Below are positions 46,818 to 58,929 of a stretch of 64,000 nucleotides of DNA, in pieces. The notes under the pieces were generated by a model. The model was not told where the DNA came from. It did not search any database and saw only the letters and a list, made by a program, of their open reading frames with translations. A program made the translations under genes and the position numbers. The stretch's first letter is position 1. Every line of letters starts with the position of its first letter. The stretch is taken from contig MNCI01011946.1 of the NCBI GenBank assembly GCA_015680685.1, positions 485,924 through 549,923 of the forward strand, written 5' to 3'. This stretch comes from Gnetum montanum. Its lineage: Eukaryota; Streptophyta; Gnetopsida; Gnetales; Gnetaceae.

Positions 46818-49776
46818 GAATTACAAAATGGTGGTGTTCAAAGATAAAATTGAACACCTCGATGATCCTGGATTCTTTGTTGTGCTGAAAGATGCAAAAA
46901 TTGCTAGAGAAGCTCGCACCGTCCTTGGTGGCGGTGGTTTTGACGAACCTTCACCAGCCTCTGGCACATGTGAGGGCGATGGCGTGGATGATGGTTTTCC
47001 CATAGAACCTGAAACTTCCAGAGGCAACTGAAAAGCCTCCAAGAGAGCCCTCATTTTCTCTTCCTTGCTTCTGGGATCATTCATTATCCAAGCAGCTTCA
47101 CCAATGTGTGCCAAGACTAGAACCTCCCAAGGGCATGGAAGTGTAGGAAAGAGTTCTTTCAGATTAACAAACTAAGCTGTGAACTATTTTCGTTTGATGT
47201 TGAACGCTCGAATTGATGTCTACAGCTGCTGGTAGTCATTCATTCGTCAGGCCAAGTTCTCAACAACCACACGTTGCCCTTTAAAACACGTGTGGAGAAC
47301 CTCAAGTTCTACATTTACTATTTCTAATTTTTGTTTTGTCGCTTTATGCCCTTGGAACTCACCCTCGTATAAAGAATACGAGGTGGCTACTTGCTTTTCT
47401 AGGTCAGACTGTGGCCTTCCAACTATTAGCATAGCCAAGTTTGCATAGTGAAGGTTGACCAACTCCATGTGCTTTGTCATTTCTTCAACCTGTAGTTCCT
47501 TAAGGCGAATCTCAACCTGGTTGTAGGTGTTCAATCCATCAAAGATGGGTTGCCATACCTTGCCTCCTTCTTGGAGCTGTTGGAGCACTTGGTTCAGTTT
47601 GGCCTTTACAACTTGAATCTACTTTTCATTTACTTCCTTCTACAATCCCACTTGGTCCCTGTAATGATTTTTAACTTTTTCAAACTTAAGAACTTTATTT
47701 TTCCAAGCAGTGATCTCAATAGCTGATTTTTATCGCAAGGCTCGAACCTCCTTCATAGACAGATTTTGATTTTTTGCAGCCAATCTCCTTACATCAGCAT
47801 TCACCTGGCTAGCTCTTCCTGCTATTGGTGGATAAAGTTTTTCATGTCTTGATTTTCAACACCAACATTGCATAGGCGATGAGCCTCTATGGTCAACCTG
47901 ACATTCTCCTGGCAAACCTTTGCCAAGTCCTTATTTAAGTGATATGCATGAGCATCTGTTAAGGACTTATTAAAGATCATCAACTCTTGCTCATCCTCAG
48001 CCGTCTGGAGTTTGGCTTGAAGCTGTTGAAAAGCTTCATCTCTGGTGAGTTCACAGTTGAGGAGAGCTGGATCAGCAAGTTGGGCCCTTAATTGGGCAAC
48101 TGTCGTCGCCAAGCATTGATAATTTACTTGAGCTACTTCGAGTTGCCCCTCCAAGATGAGGCTCTTGCCCCTTGCTAAGAGCAAATCCAACTGGGTTGCA
48201 GTGATGTTATTTGGAAGATCAAAGACATTTGGAAGCAGTTGCCTAGTTCCCACTAGTCAGTCCAATAGTTCTTCATGTTGGGCTCCATCGATCCTGCTAC
48301 ATGAAGTCCCTGCAAATGCCTGTATATCTTCAAGTCCATGTACATCCAGCACAGGTGTCGCTGGTGCATTAAGGGCCATAGCAATTGTGTCAGCAACCAC
48401 TTTAGCCATAATTTCTTATCCCTAGTGCTACATCACCAGGACAATCGCCTCCTCTCCATCCTCCAAGTGTATTGAAAAAGCAGTGATATTTCTTGAAATT
48501 CTAGGAAATGACTATTGGGTGGAGATCGTTACTTCTCAGACACTAGGATTAGTTCTTGCAGGTACTTGTGTCTGGGCGACAGAGAACATCGACCCTGCTC
48601 CCTCTAGCAAACTCACTGATCAAGCCACTTGCTCCAAATGGCTCATCATAGGGTGATATACTAAAGGGTATTCTCCTCCACCGGTCCTACAGATTGCTCT
48701 TGTTGACTCAAGAGCAATTATTGGATTTTGCGTATGTGTTTTGTGATTATCTATGAGCCCGACCTTGTTGTTTGCGTAGGCGGTGAAGGTGGTTGCTACT
48801 CTTCCTCAAGTCATGTGGTGGCCAAAGTCTTATCCTTCATCATCTCCCACCATGAGGTAATTGGCTCATGTCGAAGTGTGTCATTGGTGTATCATGTTAT
48901 CCCTGCTCGTTTGCATAATTTTCTGATTAAGTAGGGAAAGGGTAGAGCCCACCTTCCACGTTTGCTTTCAGCAAACCTTTTCTCAATCTCCAAAAACAAC
49001 AACTGTGGAATGCTGATTGGGAACTTTCCGCTTAGAGCGACACATGCATGAGCAGAGAAGGCCATGATCTTGCTAGGTCTTACCATTGGATTCAAGTGGT
49101 AAGACACAATTTTTGAGTATACCCTCTCTACAGTGGTTAAAGTGCCAAACTCCTTACGATCTACCCCATAACATTGCTTGATCCACTCCCATTTTACCTT
49201 AGGGCTTGCTTGCTTAGGGATCTCTGCCACATCAGCTCCGATCTCTGGCAATCCCAGAGCTTGTGCGATCACTTTCGCAGAGTAAGAGACATAAATGTCC
49301 TTGATTCTTACTCTGGATCCTGGTTATCAATTTTTCCAGAAGAGATAAGTCTCTCCTAAATACCATTCACCACTAGATGTGATGATTGGCCACATAGGAG
49401 AGTTTTGCAATTGGATATTCACATCTTCTGGTGCATTCTCTAGAAATGGTTTGAAGTTCAACTCTTGTAGGACCATTCGTTGCACCTCCCTTGACCTAAT
49501 AGCGTCAAGACATGCCTAGGTCAGGGTGACCTCAAGATGTGTCGCTATCACTGGAGTCTCATCCCCTTGCAATTATTCACTAGGGATCTCCTCTTCAGAA
49601 ATCTGATGAACAAATTCCACATCAGTCCTTAACAAAGGAGGCCAGTTGCATGGGAGCCCTTCGCGTGCTCTGGGTGCCACACACCTTGTCCTCTTCCTAT
49701 TCTTGGTTGCTTGTCCCTTTGTTGTGATGGTCCTTCTCCCCTTGGATGCCTTGGTTTCAATGCCATCTGCAATCAA
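46818..49776 (-). pseudogene. Extra 3' ORF of element C: plant-transposon-protein-like domain plus coiled coil
   Basis: About 2.96 kb (~985 codons) in minus orientation, damaged by several stops and shifts. The N-terminus (49776-49570) is basic (KASKGRRTITTKGQATKNRK), perhaps a nuclear signal. The middle (49500-48880) has MWPIITSSGEWYLGETYLFW, VIAQALGLPEIGADVAEI, ACVALSGKFPISIPQLLFLE and LPFPYLIRKLCKRAGIT. The last words resemble the Pfam 'putative plant transposon protein' family (GKSINVG...FPSLITxLCxxAGV). Open frames at 48253-47822 and 47588-47247 are long Gln/Glu/Leu-rich coiled coil. The C-terminus (47114-46821) is Ser/Pro-rich. It sits between integrase and PPT. The function is unknown; an env-like or nucleoprotein role is a guess. 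Confidence 0.65.
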
Positions 49777-51850
49777 ACATAACCATTAATTAAATTCTAC
49801 ACAAGTTGCTCAAAATGGCCCTCATACACCTTCTCAGTTTGACTAAGTTATGGTGCTGGCATGTGCATCCCATTAAATTTTCCGAAGTATTAGCTGATGT
49901 TTTAGAAACAAAAATAATGATGCATGAGTTGTAGGTTAAACTATTGTTTTTTTTCTCCTAAGATGTGTTAAGTCTTTAATAATTGTAATTTTAATTAATT
50001 AATTTTTCNATGAAAAATCTCCCCTCCATTTATGTGCGAAGTGGCCAAAAATTCGAATCGCAACGGGGGTATATATAGAGTTTTTTTGCTACATCGACAG
50101 GGCCGCATATATGCAGCCATGTATATGCAAGGGGCTGTGTATATGAGGCCTAGTTAATGCAGGGGTGTTACGAGCATTGGCCAGCGTTGACCAAATAATA
50201 AAAAGCTTAAAAAATTGAATTAAAACACCAAATTGGGGCAATTGAAGAGCTTGAGAGACCGAGAATTCGACTGACAGAAAGAGGAAGGTAAGTGGGACGA
50301 GAAAAAGAGTCAAAGGTAGGAGAATGTTGTGAGAAAGAACTCTACGGAGAATAATTCGACCGATGGGAAGTGCAAAAACAATCAACCAACAATATCAAGA
50401 GGATGGGAGACTAACAAACGGAACTAGGGATATGCAAGTGGGTCCTCCCCATAGCAGGCAGTAGCCTTAGTAGCCCTTTCATATCATCAACACCAGAGTC
50501 TATGGGCCCCAGAGTTAAGGAATGGTGATCGCAAGTTAATTCTCTCATCCACGAGAACTTGCTGAAGCATTAGAAGTTCACGAAAATCATGACAAACCAG
50601 CAAAACATAAGACGGGTAGTGAGGTGAGTCATGGAGAGAAATAGGTGAAGAGAGAGGAGTGGAAATTGGAATTTCGGTTATCAGTCACATGAAACCTCAT
50701 GTGAAGTTATGATTAAGTGACCTGATAGGACCTTTCCCGAGTTCAAACCCAAAACCAACCACATACAGTGACATTGCAGCAACATGTGAAGACTCGTCCA
50801 CCCCCAAGAGTACAAGAATGCACCCACAGAGAACCACCACTCCAACATGCATGAGAGGAAGGAAGTGAAATAGGACTAAGTTAGAGGGGACAAAGCGAGT
50901 CCCATAACTAGTGCTTGTGGCCCATGAGAGGTGGTTTAAGGAGTGTGCTTTGAATTCCCACATAGTTATTATTATTTTTTTTTTTTTTATTTTGTGGGAA
51001 CCACACCATGCAAAGACCCATGCTGGTTTGCATGCATTTGACCAAGGGATGTGCTTTGAATACTCTTTTTTTTTATGTTTTTGTGATGAGGACCACACCA
51101 TGTAAGGTCAAATTGCCAAGGAGCTTCCTTGTATAAAAGAACTTGGAGTGGTAAGAAATCTGTGAGGATACTTTCACAAACCAAGGAATAGAAAAGTATG
51201 ACAAATGTTGCATTCCCCTTGAAGTCACACCTGATTCAAACCATTGGGTCATCCCCAAGTCTAGGAACTACACAAGTCACACATTAATTAAAATGTTTTT
51301 AAGTAAAGGGGTTTGCATGTTTCCAAAGGGCAGAAAACATGGTGTGGATGAATGGGTGGATGACGTGGACTCATTGCCAGTTTTATGAGATGAAAGTAGA
51401 TGTAAATTCCAAAAACAACAATGCGAGGGCGGGAGTGAGATAGAATAGGTGGATCATTTCATGTGACCCATCACAACGAAAACCAACCACATCACACATC
51501 TGATGACAATAAGACAATTTATTAGTAACCAATTGGAAATTAAACACACACACACAAATATAAATAAGAAAACAAAGAAATAGAAAAGTAATTAAAGAAA
51601 GAAAAATTGAGTAAGAATTGGCAAACATAGGAACGATGTTGGAAAACAAAAAAGAGTAAAACAAAAAAAGTTCCAAAAATGGTGAGGAGCTTAGTAGAGT
51701 GGATTTGCATGGCAAACAATCTCACCCATAACTAGGTTGGGAGGAGGAAACCTGAAAAATGGAACGAGGTTGTCCCTATGATGATAAGGTAGTAGCACTG
51801 GTTTGATGGAGTTCACAAAAAGGTATTAATTTTTTCCTATTGACCAACTA
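49777..51850 (-). other. Non-coding spacer between integrase and extra ORF in element C
   Basis: About 2 kb collinear with the spacer of element B. A ~110-bp block is duplicated here: GTGCTTTGAATTCCCA...(T)n...TGTGGGAACCACACCATGCAA at 50946-51015 and its second, decayed version at 51050-51105. The T-runs read as A-runs on the element strand. One ambiguous base (N) is at 50010. No coding domain was found. Confidence 0.6.
50062..50165 (-). promoter_or_regulatory. Internal promoter-like block upstream of the extra ORF in C
   Basis: A strong TATA-like sequence, minus strand CTCTATATATACCCC (50080-50066), lies about 300 nt before the first ATG of the extra ORF. Just upstream on the minus strand are an A-run, GTCGATGTAG, and a cluster of GCATATATGC and GTATATGAGGCC-type words (50100-50150) resembling the U3 words of the C LTR. 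The order and spacing match the block in element B. Confidence 0.5.
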
Positions 51851-53065
51851 TGTTCTCATGGGGTCCTCAGGCTTGTGTATAAGCAAGGCCCTAGATGGGA
51901 AGGTTTTGGAGACAATATAGGGTCTCTCCCATAGTGTTTGAAACTTGGTACGTTGTGGTACGTGTGTGGGGTTCCAGTAGAGTACCTTATCTCCACATCA
52001 AAATGTTACCTTCCAAATCCTAAGATCATGATGTTTCTTATTATAGGCCTTGTGTATCTCATTTACTAATAGGGCTAGTAATCGATTCTCATCTAGCACA
52101 CTTAAGTTGATAAGTTTTTTGAATTGTGCTAGGGGTAGGTCAAGGCCCAAGTCATTGGTTGTAGATAGTGTCTGGAGTTCTACCTAGATTGAAAGTTTCG
52201 GTAGCTTTTCGTACACTAACTCATAAGGAGAGTAACATATAGGAAGTTTCCAAGTGGAGTAATAGGCCCAAAGGGCATCATTAAGTTTGGTGCTTCAATC
52301 CTCCTATATTTACTAATGGTTTAAGTGAGGATTTTGGTAATCTCCCTATTGGTGACTTCGGCCTACCTATTGGCTTGGGGGTGATGAGGTGTTGTAAATT
52401 TATGGATGACCCCCAAGTGTTGCATGAGTTTATGAAAAGTGATGCCCATGAAATACATTCCATTGTCTAAGATGAGTGCACATGGCACTCCAAACCTGTT
52501 TACGATTTTCTATTGGACAAATCGTGTGATGGTGTTTGAGGAACAGTCGATGACAACTACCGCCTCCGTCCACTTTGTGCAATAATCAATAGCGACAATG
52601 ATGTGCGCTTTCCCATTGGACATGGGTGTGATGGGATCCATGAAGTCGATGCCCCAAATGTCGAAGGGTTCCAATGGTTGGATCCACTATTGAGGTCCCT
52701 CCATTTGTGTAGTCATCCCACCATCTCTCTAACATCGTTCACAAGAGCAGATGAACCATTGGGCAACCCTGAAGAGTGTAGGCCAGTAATATCCTACAAG
52801 TAGGATCTTAATGGCCATGCGTCATCCAGCATAGTGGCCCCCACAAGGGCCCTCATGAGCATCTTGGAGGATGCACAGTGTATCATCCTTAGGGACACAC
52901 CATTGAACCAGGCCATCTACACAAACCTTATAAAGGTGACCATTAATTTCCATGAAGTGCTTGGCCTTATGGAGAAATTGTTGTTTCTACCAATGGTCCC
53001 ACTCCTTTGGCAATTCTTGGGATGTGAGATAGGTGAGGATGTGGTTGAACCAAGGTGATTCTTTG
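51850..53065 (-). pseudogene. Integrase of element C
   Basis: Minus-strand motifs: RVAQWFICSCERC (zinc-finger half, ~52740), WGIDFMDPITPMSNGK (first Asp, ~52640), AIDYCTKWTEAV, GVPCALILDNGMYFMG (second Asp, ~52470), FTTPHHPQANRQAEVTNREI (Glu, ~52370), then GDKVLYWNPTHVPQ and FQTLWEGPYIVSKTFPSRA (C-terminal, ~51950). The D, D and E residues are all visible; a few stops and a frameshift remain between 52370 and 52000. Confidence 0.8.
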
Positions 53066-54640
53066 GGCATCTACTTATTGATCGCTCCCGCGAAGAGGAG
53101 TTCATCTGGAAATTGGTCGGAGAGTGGCTCCTCCTCTTCTGCGTTATCCCATCGCAACTGAGACAAGTGGTTAGTAACCACATTCTCAGTTTCCTTCCAA
53201 TCTATCATAGTGAGGTCAAATTCTTGAAAAATCACCAGCCACCATATGATACGAGGGCTCACCGTTGGTTTTTGCATCAAGAACTGGATGGCACTGTGGT
53301 CAGTATGCACGAACACCTTGTATCTGAGCACATAGCATCAAAATTTTCCAAGGCGAACACCACCGCCATTAACTCTTTTTTGGTGGTGGTGTAGTTAAGC
53401 TGAGCACCCACACTGTTATGGCTTGCATAGTGAATATAATACAGGCATTTCTGGTCATCCCACTATGTAAGCACATCTCCCAATGCATAGTTGGATGCAT
53501 CCATCATGATGTGGAAGGGTCTAGACCAATCAGGTGCCCATAGAATTGGAGTTTCTATGAGTTTCTATTTAAGTGTTTGAAATGCAAATTCACATTCCCT
53601 GGTCTAGACGAATAGAGCATCTTTCTTTGTAAGTTCCACCAAAGGCTTGGTGATCCTTGAGAAATTTTCAATGAAGCACCGGTAGTAACCAGTGTGGCCA
53701 AGGAATGACCGAACATCTTTTACAGTGCTTGGTTGACTGGTGATTCCTTGGATGACCTTAATTTTTTTACGATCTACGCTAATCCCTGCTTGTGAAATAC
53801 AGTGCCCTAGAACAGTGCCCTCTTGGACCATTAAGTGGCTCTTTTGCTAGTTGGGTCATAGATTAGTTTCCACACATCTTTTCAAAACTTGCTCAAGGCA
53901 GTCCAAGGCTTGATCAAACATGGATCCATAGGTAGAGAAGTCATCCATGAAGACTTCCACCCCATTGCAAATTTGCTGCTAGAAGATGTTGAGGACAAGG
54001 CATTGGAAAGTGGCAAGTGCATTACACAAGCCAAAGGGCATCTTTTTGTATGCGAAAGTCCCCCAAGGACTTATAAATGTTGTCTTAGCTTGGTCTTTTG
54101 ATGCAATTGGATTTGGTTATAGCCATTATAACCATCCAAAAAGCTATAATAACAATGCCCTGCAATGGTATCCAACACTTGGTCCACAAATGGGAGCAGG
54201 AAGTGATCTTTGAAGGTAGCCATGTTGAGCAATCAGAAATCTATACAAACCATCCATTTGCCACCCTTCTTTGGCACAATAACGAGTGGGCTAACCTATT
54301 TGCTATCCGCAATGGAGTAGATGAACCCCACTTTCAGCAATTGCTTGATTTCATCTTTGACGACCTACTTCAATTTGGGGTTCAACTACCTTTGTGGTTG
54401 TCATTGTGGCTTCATGGAGGGGTCAATATAAATATGATGTTGGCAAACCCTGGGATCAACTCTTGTCAATTCAAGATATGACCATGCAAAAGTAGCCTCC
54501 CATTTGTTCACCACCTTCAACAACTTCTTTTTTTGCTCAGGAGCAAGGGTGGCATTAATAATCACCAACTTCCCATTCTGCAAAAATGTGTATTCTAAAT
54601 GGGCCAGTAAGGATTCAAGTTCCAAGGGCTCCTATTTAAA
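53066..54640 (-). pseudogene. Reverse transcriptase and RNase H of element C
   Basis: RT starts near 54625 (MELESLLAHLEYTFLQNGKL) with an open 74-codon frame. It contains the catalytic box VFMDDFSTYG (minus strand, around 53955-53930) and continues through GHCISQAGISVDRKKIKVI and SFLGHTGYYRCFIENFSR (53831-53604). RNase H reads from about 53560 to 53070, ending LTMIDWKETENVVTNHLSQL. The catalytic boxes look intact although the gene has frame breaks. Confidence 0.85.
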
Positions 54641-54839
54641 ACTTTTAGGGATTTGCAACTTTCCCCAATCATCACAGTCATCAACATAAAGTGCTGCTTG
54701 TTGATGGACTTTTTCCACATCATCCATGCTCTCTACATAGGCACGTACAAGCCCCTCAGATGATTCCATGCACAAAGTGCTACTAGTAGGGTCAGCGGTC
54801 AGCCACTGGGTGCCTTCTTAATTTGTGGCTACTGCATAC

Positions 54840-55420
54840 AGGCATTAATGAACTTGCGATTCTTCGGTACACCAACTGCATGCTTGAATAGATGTCCACT
54901 TAGTAGACCATAGTTGTTGCACATAGTTGCACCCGGAGTCACTGTACGCGATGCATGGAATGCGCTTCTTCTCTATCTTTCCAAAAGTATTTTCCTTTGA
55001 AATTTCAAGGGAAAGATCTTGGAGTCCTAATTTTGCATCCATTGTGCTTGGCTAGGCTCTTCCCATTATGATTGGAAAGTTTCCCTTACAATTCTCAACA
55101 CAAATAACAAGGAAGTTGACAAGATAGGACCACACAAAAACGTTGGTCACAATGTCTTCCACCAATCCTAAGGGAATGGTAATGGATTGGTCTGCCAGCT
55201 TGAGCTAAATGTTGCTCTTCTTTAACAAGGGTAGGTTCCAAGTCTTGTACATGTCATGTGAAATCAAGTTAACTCCTGACCCCGAATCTAGAAGAGCTTT
55301 ACATGGCTCATTTCCTACCACTTAAAGATAGATGAGGGGGCTTCCCGGATCAATCAATTTTTGAGGAAGATGACCTACCTTTATCTAGTCTATCACAGCG
55401 TGTGTGAGCATGACCATCTG
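54840..55420 (-). pseudogene. Protease region of element C
   Basis: The minus strand around 55310-55265 reads KALLDSGSGVNLIS: the D-S-G active-site triad of a retropepsin is intact. The domain continues to the open frame at 55042-54845 (LGLQDLSLEISKENTFGKIE). It sits between the Pro/Gln-rich gag tail and RT. Confidence 0.7.
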
Positions 55421-57901
55421 TACATTGGAGGGCATTTGGTTTGAAGGCTGCTCGAAGGGTGGAATAGTGTAGGCGATTGAAGGCTCAGAGGCACTAGCCA
55501 TAGGTGTGTGTAAGGGTATGTTTGGGTTGTTAGGCTAGAAAAAGGGACGTTTCCACAGCTTCACTTTCAACCCACTCAGCTGAGGAGTCGGTTGTAAGTT
55601 GACAACCCTCGTAGCGTTACGTTGCTATGGCTGTGGTGGTATTTCCCCTACATAGATGGAGCAGGTGGTAGCTAAGTGGGATGTTACTAAGTAGGGACGG
55701 TAGGAGAAGGTGATGGAGGATAGTAGAGATGTGGGTTCTCCCCCCTAGGTGATGGAGACTTTGCTCGGAAGTATTCTATGGAGTGGTACTGATTTTGAAA
55801 AGTTACATGACTGGAAGAGTCCCGTGGGAAGACTAGTTGCTAAACATAGTACCCATAGGGATCTAGTTGCCGGTAAGGGTATTGCTACCTTGGAGGTGGC
55901 ATTCCCCATGATTGTGGGTGCTACCATTGCTGAAAATATTTGTAAGGTTGTAGTGGTGCTCCACTTGGATAATATCCTTGCTACTCGTGGAACTGCCTGG
56001 GATTACCTTGTGGGTAAGGTAACCTTTGGGGTGTTTACCTCTTTGCCAAGCAAGGATTCAACGCATACACCCTAGACTCTTATAGATGTGACACTATGGG
56101 AAAACACCCCTTAGGATGTTCATATTAGCATATGTTACATTTATCATCTCCTTCTATATTAGAGTCTGCAACCTGTTCTGCTACAGCAACTTTGCCCTTA
56201 CCCTTATGGTAGGCACATTCAACTTCCTTCTTCCTACGCTAATCATGATCATTACTTTGCTCTTTGGACTCCTCTGCGATGTTCAGAACACTTTCAAATT
56301 TCTCGTCCAAAGAGTGCCACATCTTATCAACCTTGGCTAATATTTCAGAAGCAAATTTTTGTAGGGGCAAGGTTTTACGGTTCACCATTGCATCCAGTGG
56401 TGATTTCTCCTCATCTTCACAAAATTAGACTTCCCTCTTTCTAATGGAGGGATCTCGATTATACTCTTCTACATTTTCCTTCTTTCTAAGTTCCCCCTCT
56501 TCTTTAGCCACTTGCTCAATTAAGCATTATAGTTGATGGGCCCTTAGCTCTGATAGTCATCATTGGGCATACACGCCAAGGGTCTTTATGGTTTCAAAGC
56601 GGAGCCCATCAATGATATGGCGAAGCTGTGCTGCTGAGAGTAGCCATGACTAGGGCATCAATGTAACAATGAGTAGTATCTGCTCATGGATGCATCCAAG
56701 TGTTCATGACCACCTTGCTTCCACCCTTGGATTTGGTGTCTTAGGTTAGCCACTTTGTAGTAGGTTTGATACTTGTCATTCAAGATTTTCAACATCGTAC
56801 TCCATCTCCTGATTTATTCCAGCTCCAAAGACCGATACCAGCATTCTGCTTCTTTGATGAGTGTGCGAGGGAACAGCTTGAGTTTTTGCTAATCATTATC
56901 TATGTTCTACAGGGTGCAAGCATCATGAAACACTTGCAAGTCAATCTGTGGATCACAATTATATCCCCCTTCAAATCTGGGGATATTGTTCATGTCAATG
57001 CGCTTGATCCGGCTATGCTTCAAGTGCCTACTAGGTATTTGAACTACCTCAGCAATATTGAGCATACTTTGAGTAGCCAACAATGGTTCATCCAAGTCAT
57101 AGTCCTGCTGAAGGCCATGATGTCTATGACAATTTCGGCTGCCTCTCCTTTCTTAATAGTGAGACTCACGTGATTGGTCACGCACTTTCTCATGTCGTTT
57201 CCTTCAACCCTTACGACCACCATCACCCCACTCCTTTCTACCACGGTTACAATCGGATTCAAAGCTGGATGAAGGTAGAGTGGAGCAAGAGGATGGAGAA
57301 GAGGGAGAGGAATCGCCACCGCCCCAATGTCAATCTCCTCCTCTACTCTAATGATGGCCTCAATCTTCATGCCCATCTTTACTTTTGCCATGACCTCTCT
57401 TGCATGACCCCCCATCCTCCTAGGGGTTTCGATCACTTGATTGCTTGTTTTGAATGATGGACTGAATGATCTGATGCCTCGAAGGAAGTTCAGCCAAATG
57501 AGAATCATGAAAGATAGGTTCCCCATCGTTCTGTAGTCCTTGAAAGAATAAGCAATTACTGAACTATTTTTCCTTCATATGTTCATACCATTCTACCTAA
57601 TGCTGGTCTCGTACATGTTGTGCCTCAGTTGGATGATAGTCCCAATAGTCATGGTCCTTCATGACGTACTCCACACCGTAGTCCTGAATGCCTAGTCTGG
57701 TAAGATTGTGAAATAGCATTCCAAGAGTTGATCAGTTAGGCTGTAATATGATGTTGCCCTCCATGTCCCACTAGCACAGATGCTCATCCTGATGTAGGAT
57801 AAACATGAAGTCAGGGACGTATTCATCTGGATGCATGTATACCACTGACATTCCTATGGCACCAGTGGGTTGGATCCATCTCGCCTGTGAGAAGAAGACA
57901 T
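55421..57901 (-). pseudogene. gag of element C
   Basis: The start is taken at the minus-strand ATG 57901-57899 (MSSSHRR), matching MSSSSHK of D. The N-terminal block at 57840-57600 resembles VVYTHPDEYVPDF. The capsid-like block at 57095-56560 contains LDEPLLATQSMLNIAEVVQI, NNIPRFEGGYN and YYSLLH. A Pro/Gln-rich tail follows (56000-55450). Stops and shifts are frequent. The 160-codon frame at 57526-57044 is partly an alternative frame of this gag. Confidence 0.7.
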
Positions 57902-58041
57902 TTTGGATGTTAGATAATCCACTAATTGGTGTACCTTACTTTTTACTTAGACTGTCTAGCATGCGTAGATTTTACTATCCTGGGTCCATTCCAATGAATG
58001 ATAATTTTGCTAAGGTTAGATGGTGCATTTAAGACTAACAG

Positions 58042-58059
58042 TCCCAGGTAACGACGCCA
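58042..58059 (-). promoter_or_regulatory. Primer-binding site of element C (tRNA-Asp type)
   Basis: The minus strand reads TGGCGTCGTTACCTGGGA, one base after the LTR end. It agrees at 15 of 18 positions with the complement of the 3' end of plant tRNA-Asp (TGGCGCCGTTGCCGGGGA, from memory). tRNA-Asp priming is typical of Athila/Tat-type gypsy elements. Confidence 0.8.
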
Positions 58060-58060
58060 A

Positions 58061-58929
58061 TGATGAGCAGCAAGGTACCCCTACACCCAACCATGCAAAT
58101 CACAGGCATTCACACGCGACTCGGTCGAATTCCGTATACTGTAAGTACTTTGCATTCACCAAACCCTAACCAGAAAAACCTTGTGTTAGAACAATCATTG
58201 TCTTCCCACCCTCACTTGTGGTGTTCTCATGTGATGGTTAAGTGACATTGAGGTAAATGATTTTTATGGCTTTTCTCTTTATCTTCCAAAGTCTAATTCT
58301 TGAAATGAAATATGAGGAATGGAATATTATGGAATCTATAATTATTCTAATCTATCTCTTAACTCTTCCTAGCATAAGAATTCAATCCCATCTTCCGTGC
58401 ACATTTTGATCATCCCCTAACCACTACTGGGTTACTAGATGTTAAGCATCACTGGGTTGCCAAGTGTTGGGTTTATGTTCGAGATGGTCATACTTATGGT
58501 TTTTACAAGATATAAAAGAGCGATGATGATTGAAGTGATAACAATGAAAACTTAAGGAACTATTAAAGCATAGAAATATTAAACTATTAAATGCTCAAAT
58601 GAATAAATCCAATTGCTGCAAGGAATGCTTGAAAAGCTCATCTTTATTATCAGTCACACCAATGGGCTCAAGTACATTAGTGCTTGAATAAAGAGCCAGA
58701 TACCTTTCTCACACTTGTTGCAGGCACTTGAAAAATATTCCAACTCTTGTGGAAACAAACTGCAAGAGCTTCGCTACAACTGCCAAAAAGATGCTTAAGT
58801 GTGGCAGGAGCACACTTATTTATAGGCTAGAACAAACACTGCATAAACGAGGCCATGTAGATGCATGGACAGATGCGTTGACGAGGCCATGTCAATGCAA
58901 CCGCGTATATGGGACCTCGTATACGCAAC
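58061..58929 (-). repeat. 5' LTR of element C, main part (rest at 61862-61900)
   Basis: Aligns along its length with 45769-46630. The TATA box (minus strand) is at 58824-58817. The U3 palindrome is present as GTATATGGGACCTCGTATAC (58905-58924), with two transitions relative to the 3' copy. The LTR is broken after ATACGCAAC by element D and resumes at 61862 with GCGGCCCAGTCGACGCATCA up to CACTTCATCA (61900). Confidence 0.85.

Noticed and set aside
50010-50010. Ambiguous base N
   Set aside because: Single unresolved base in the spacer; no biological meaning.
57044-57526. 160-codon minus-strand ORF
   Set aside because: Mostly an alternative frame of the Arg/Ser/Asp-rich part of the C gag; only short stretches coincide with gag words.
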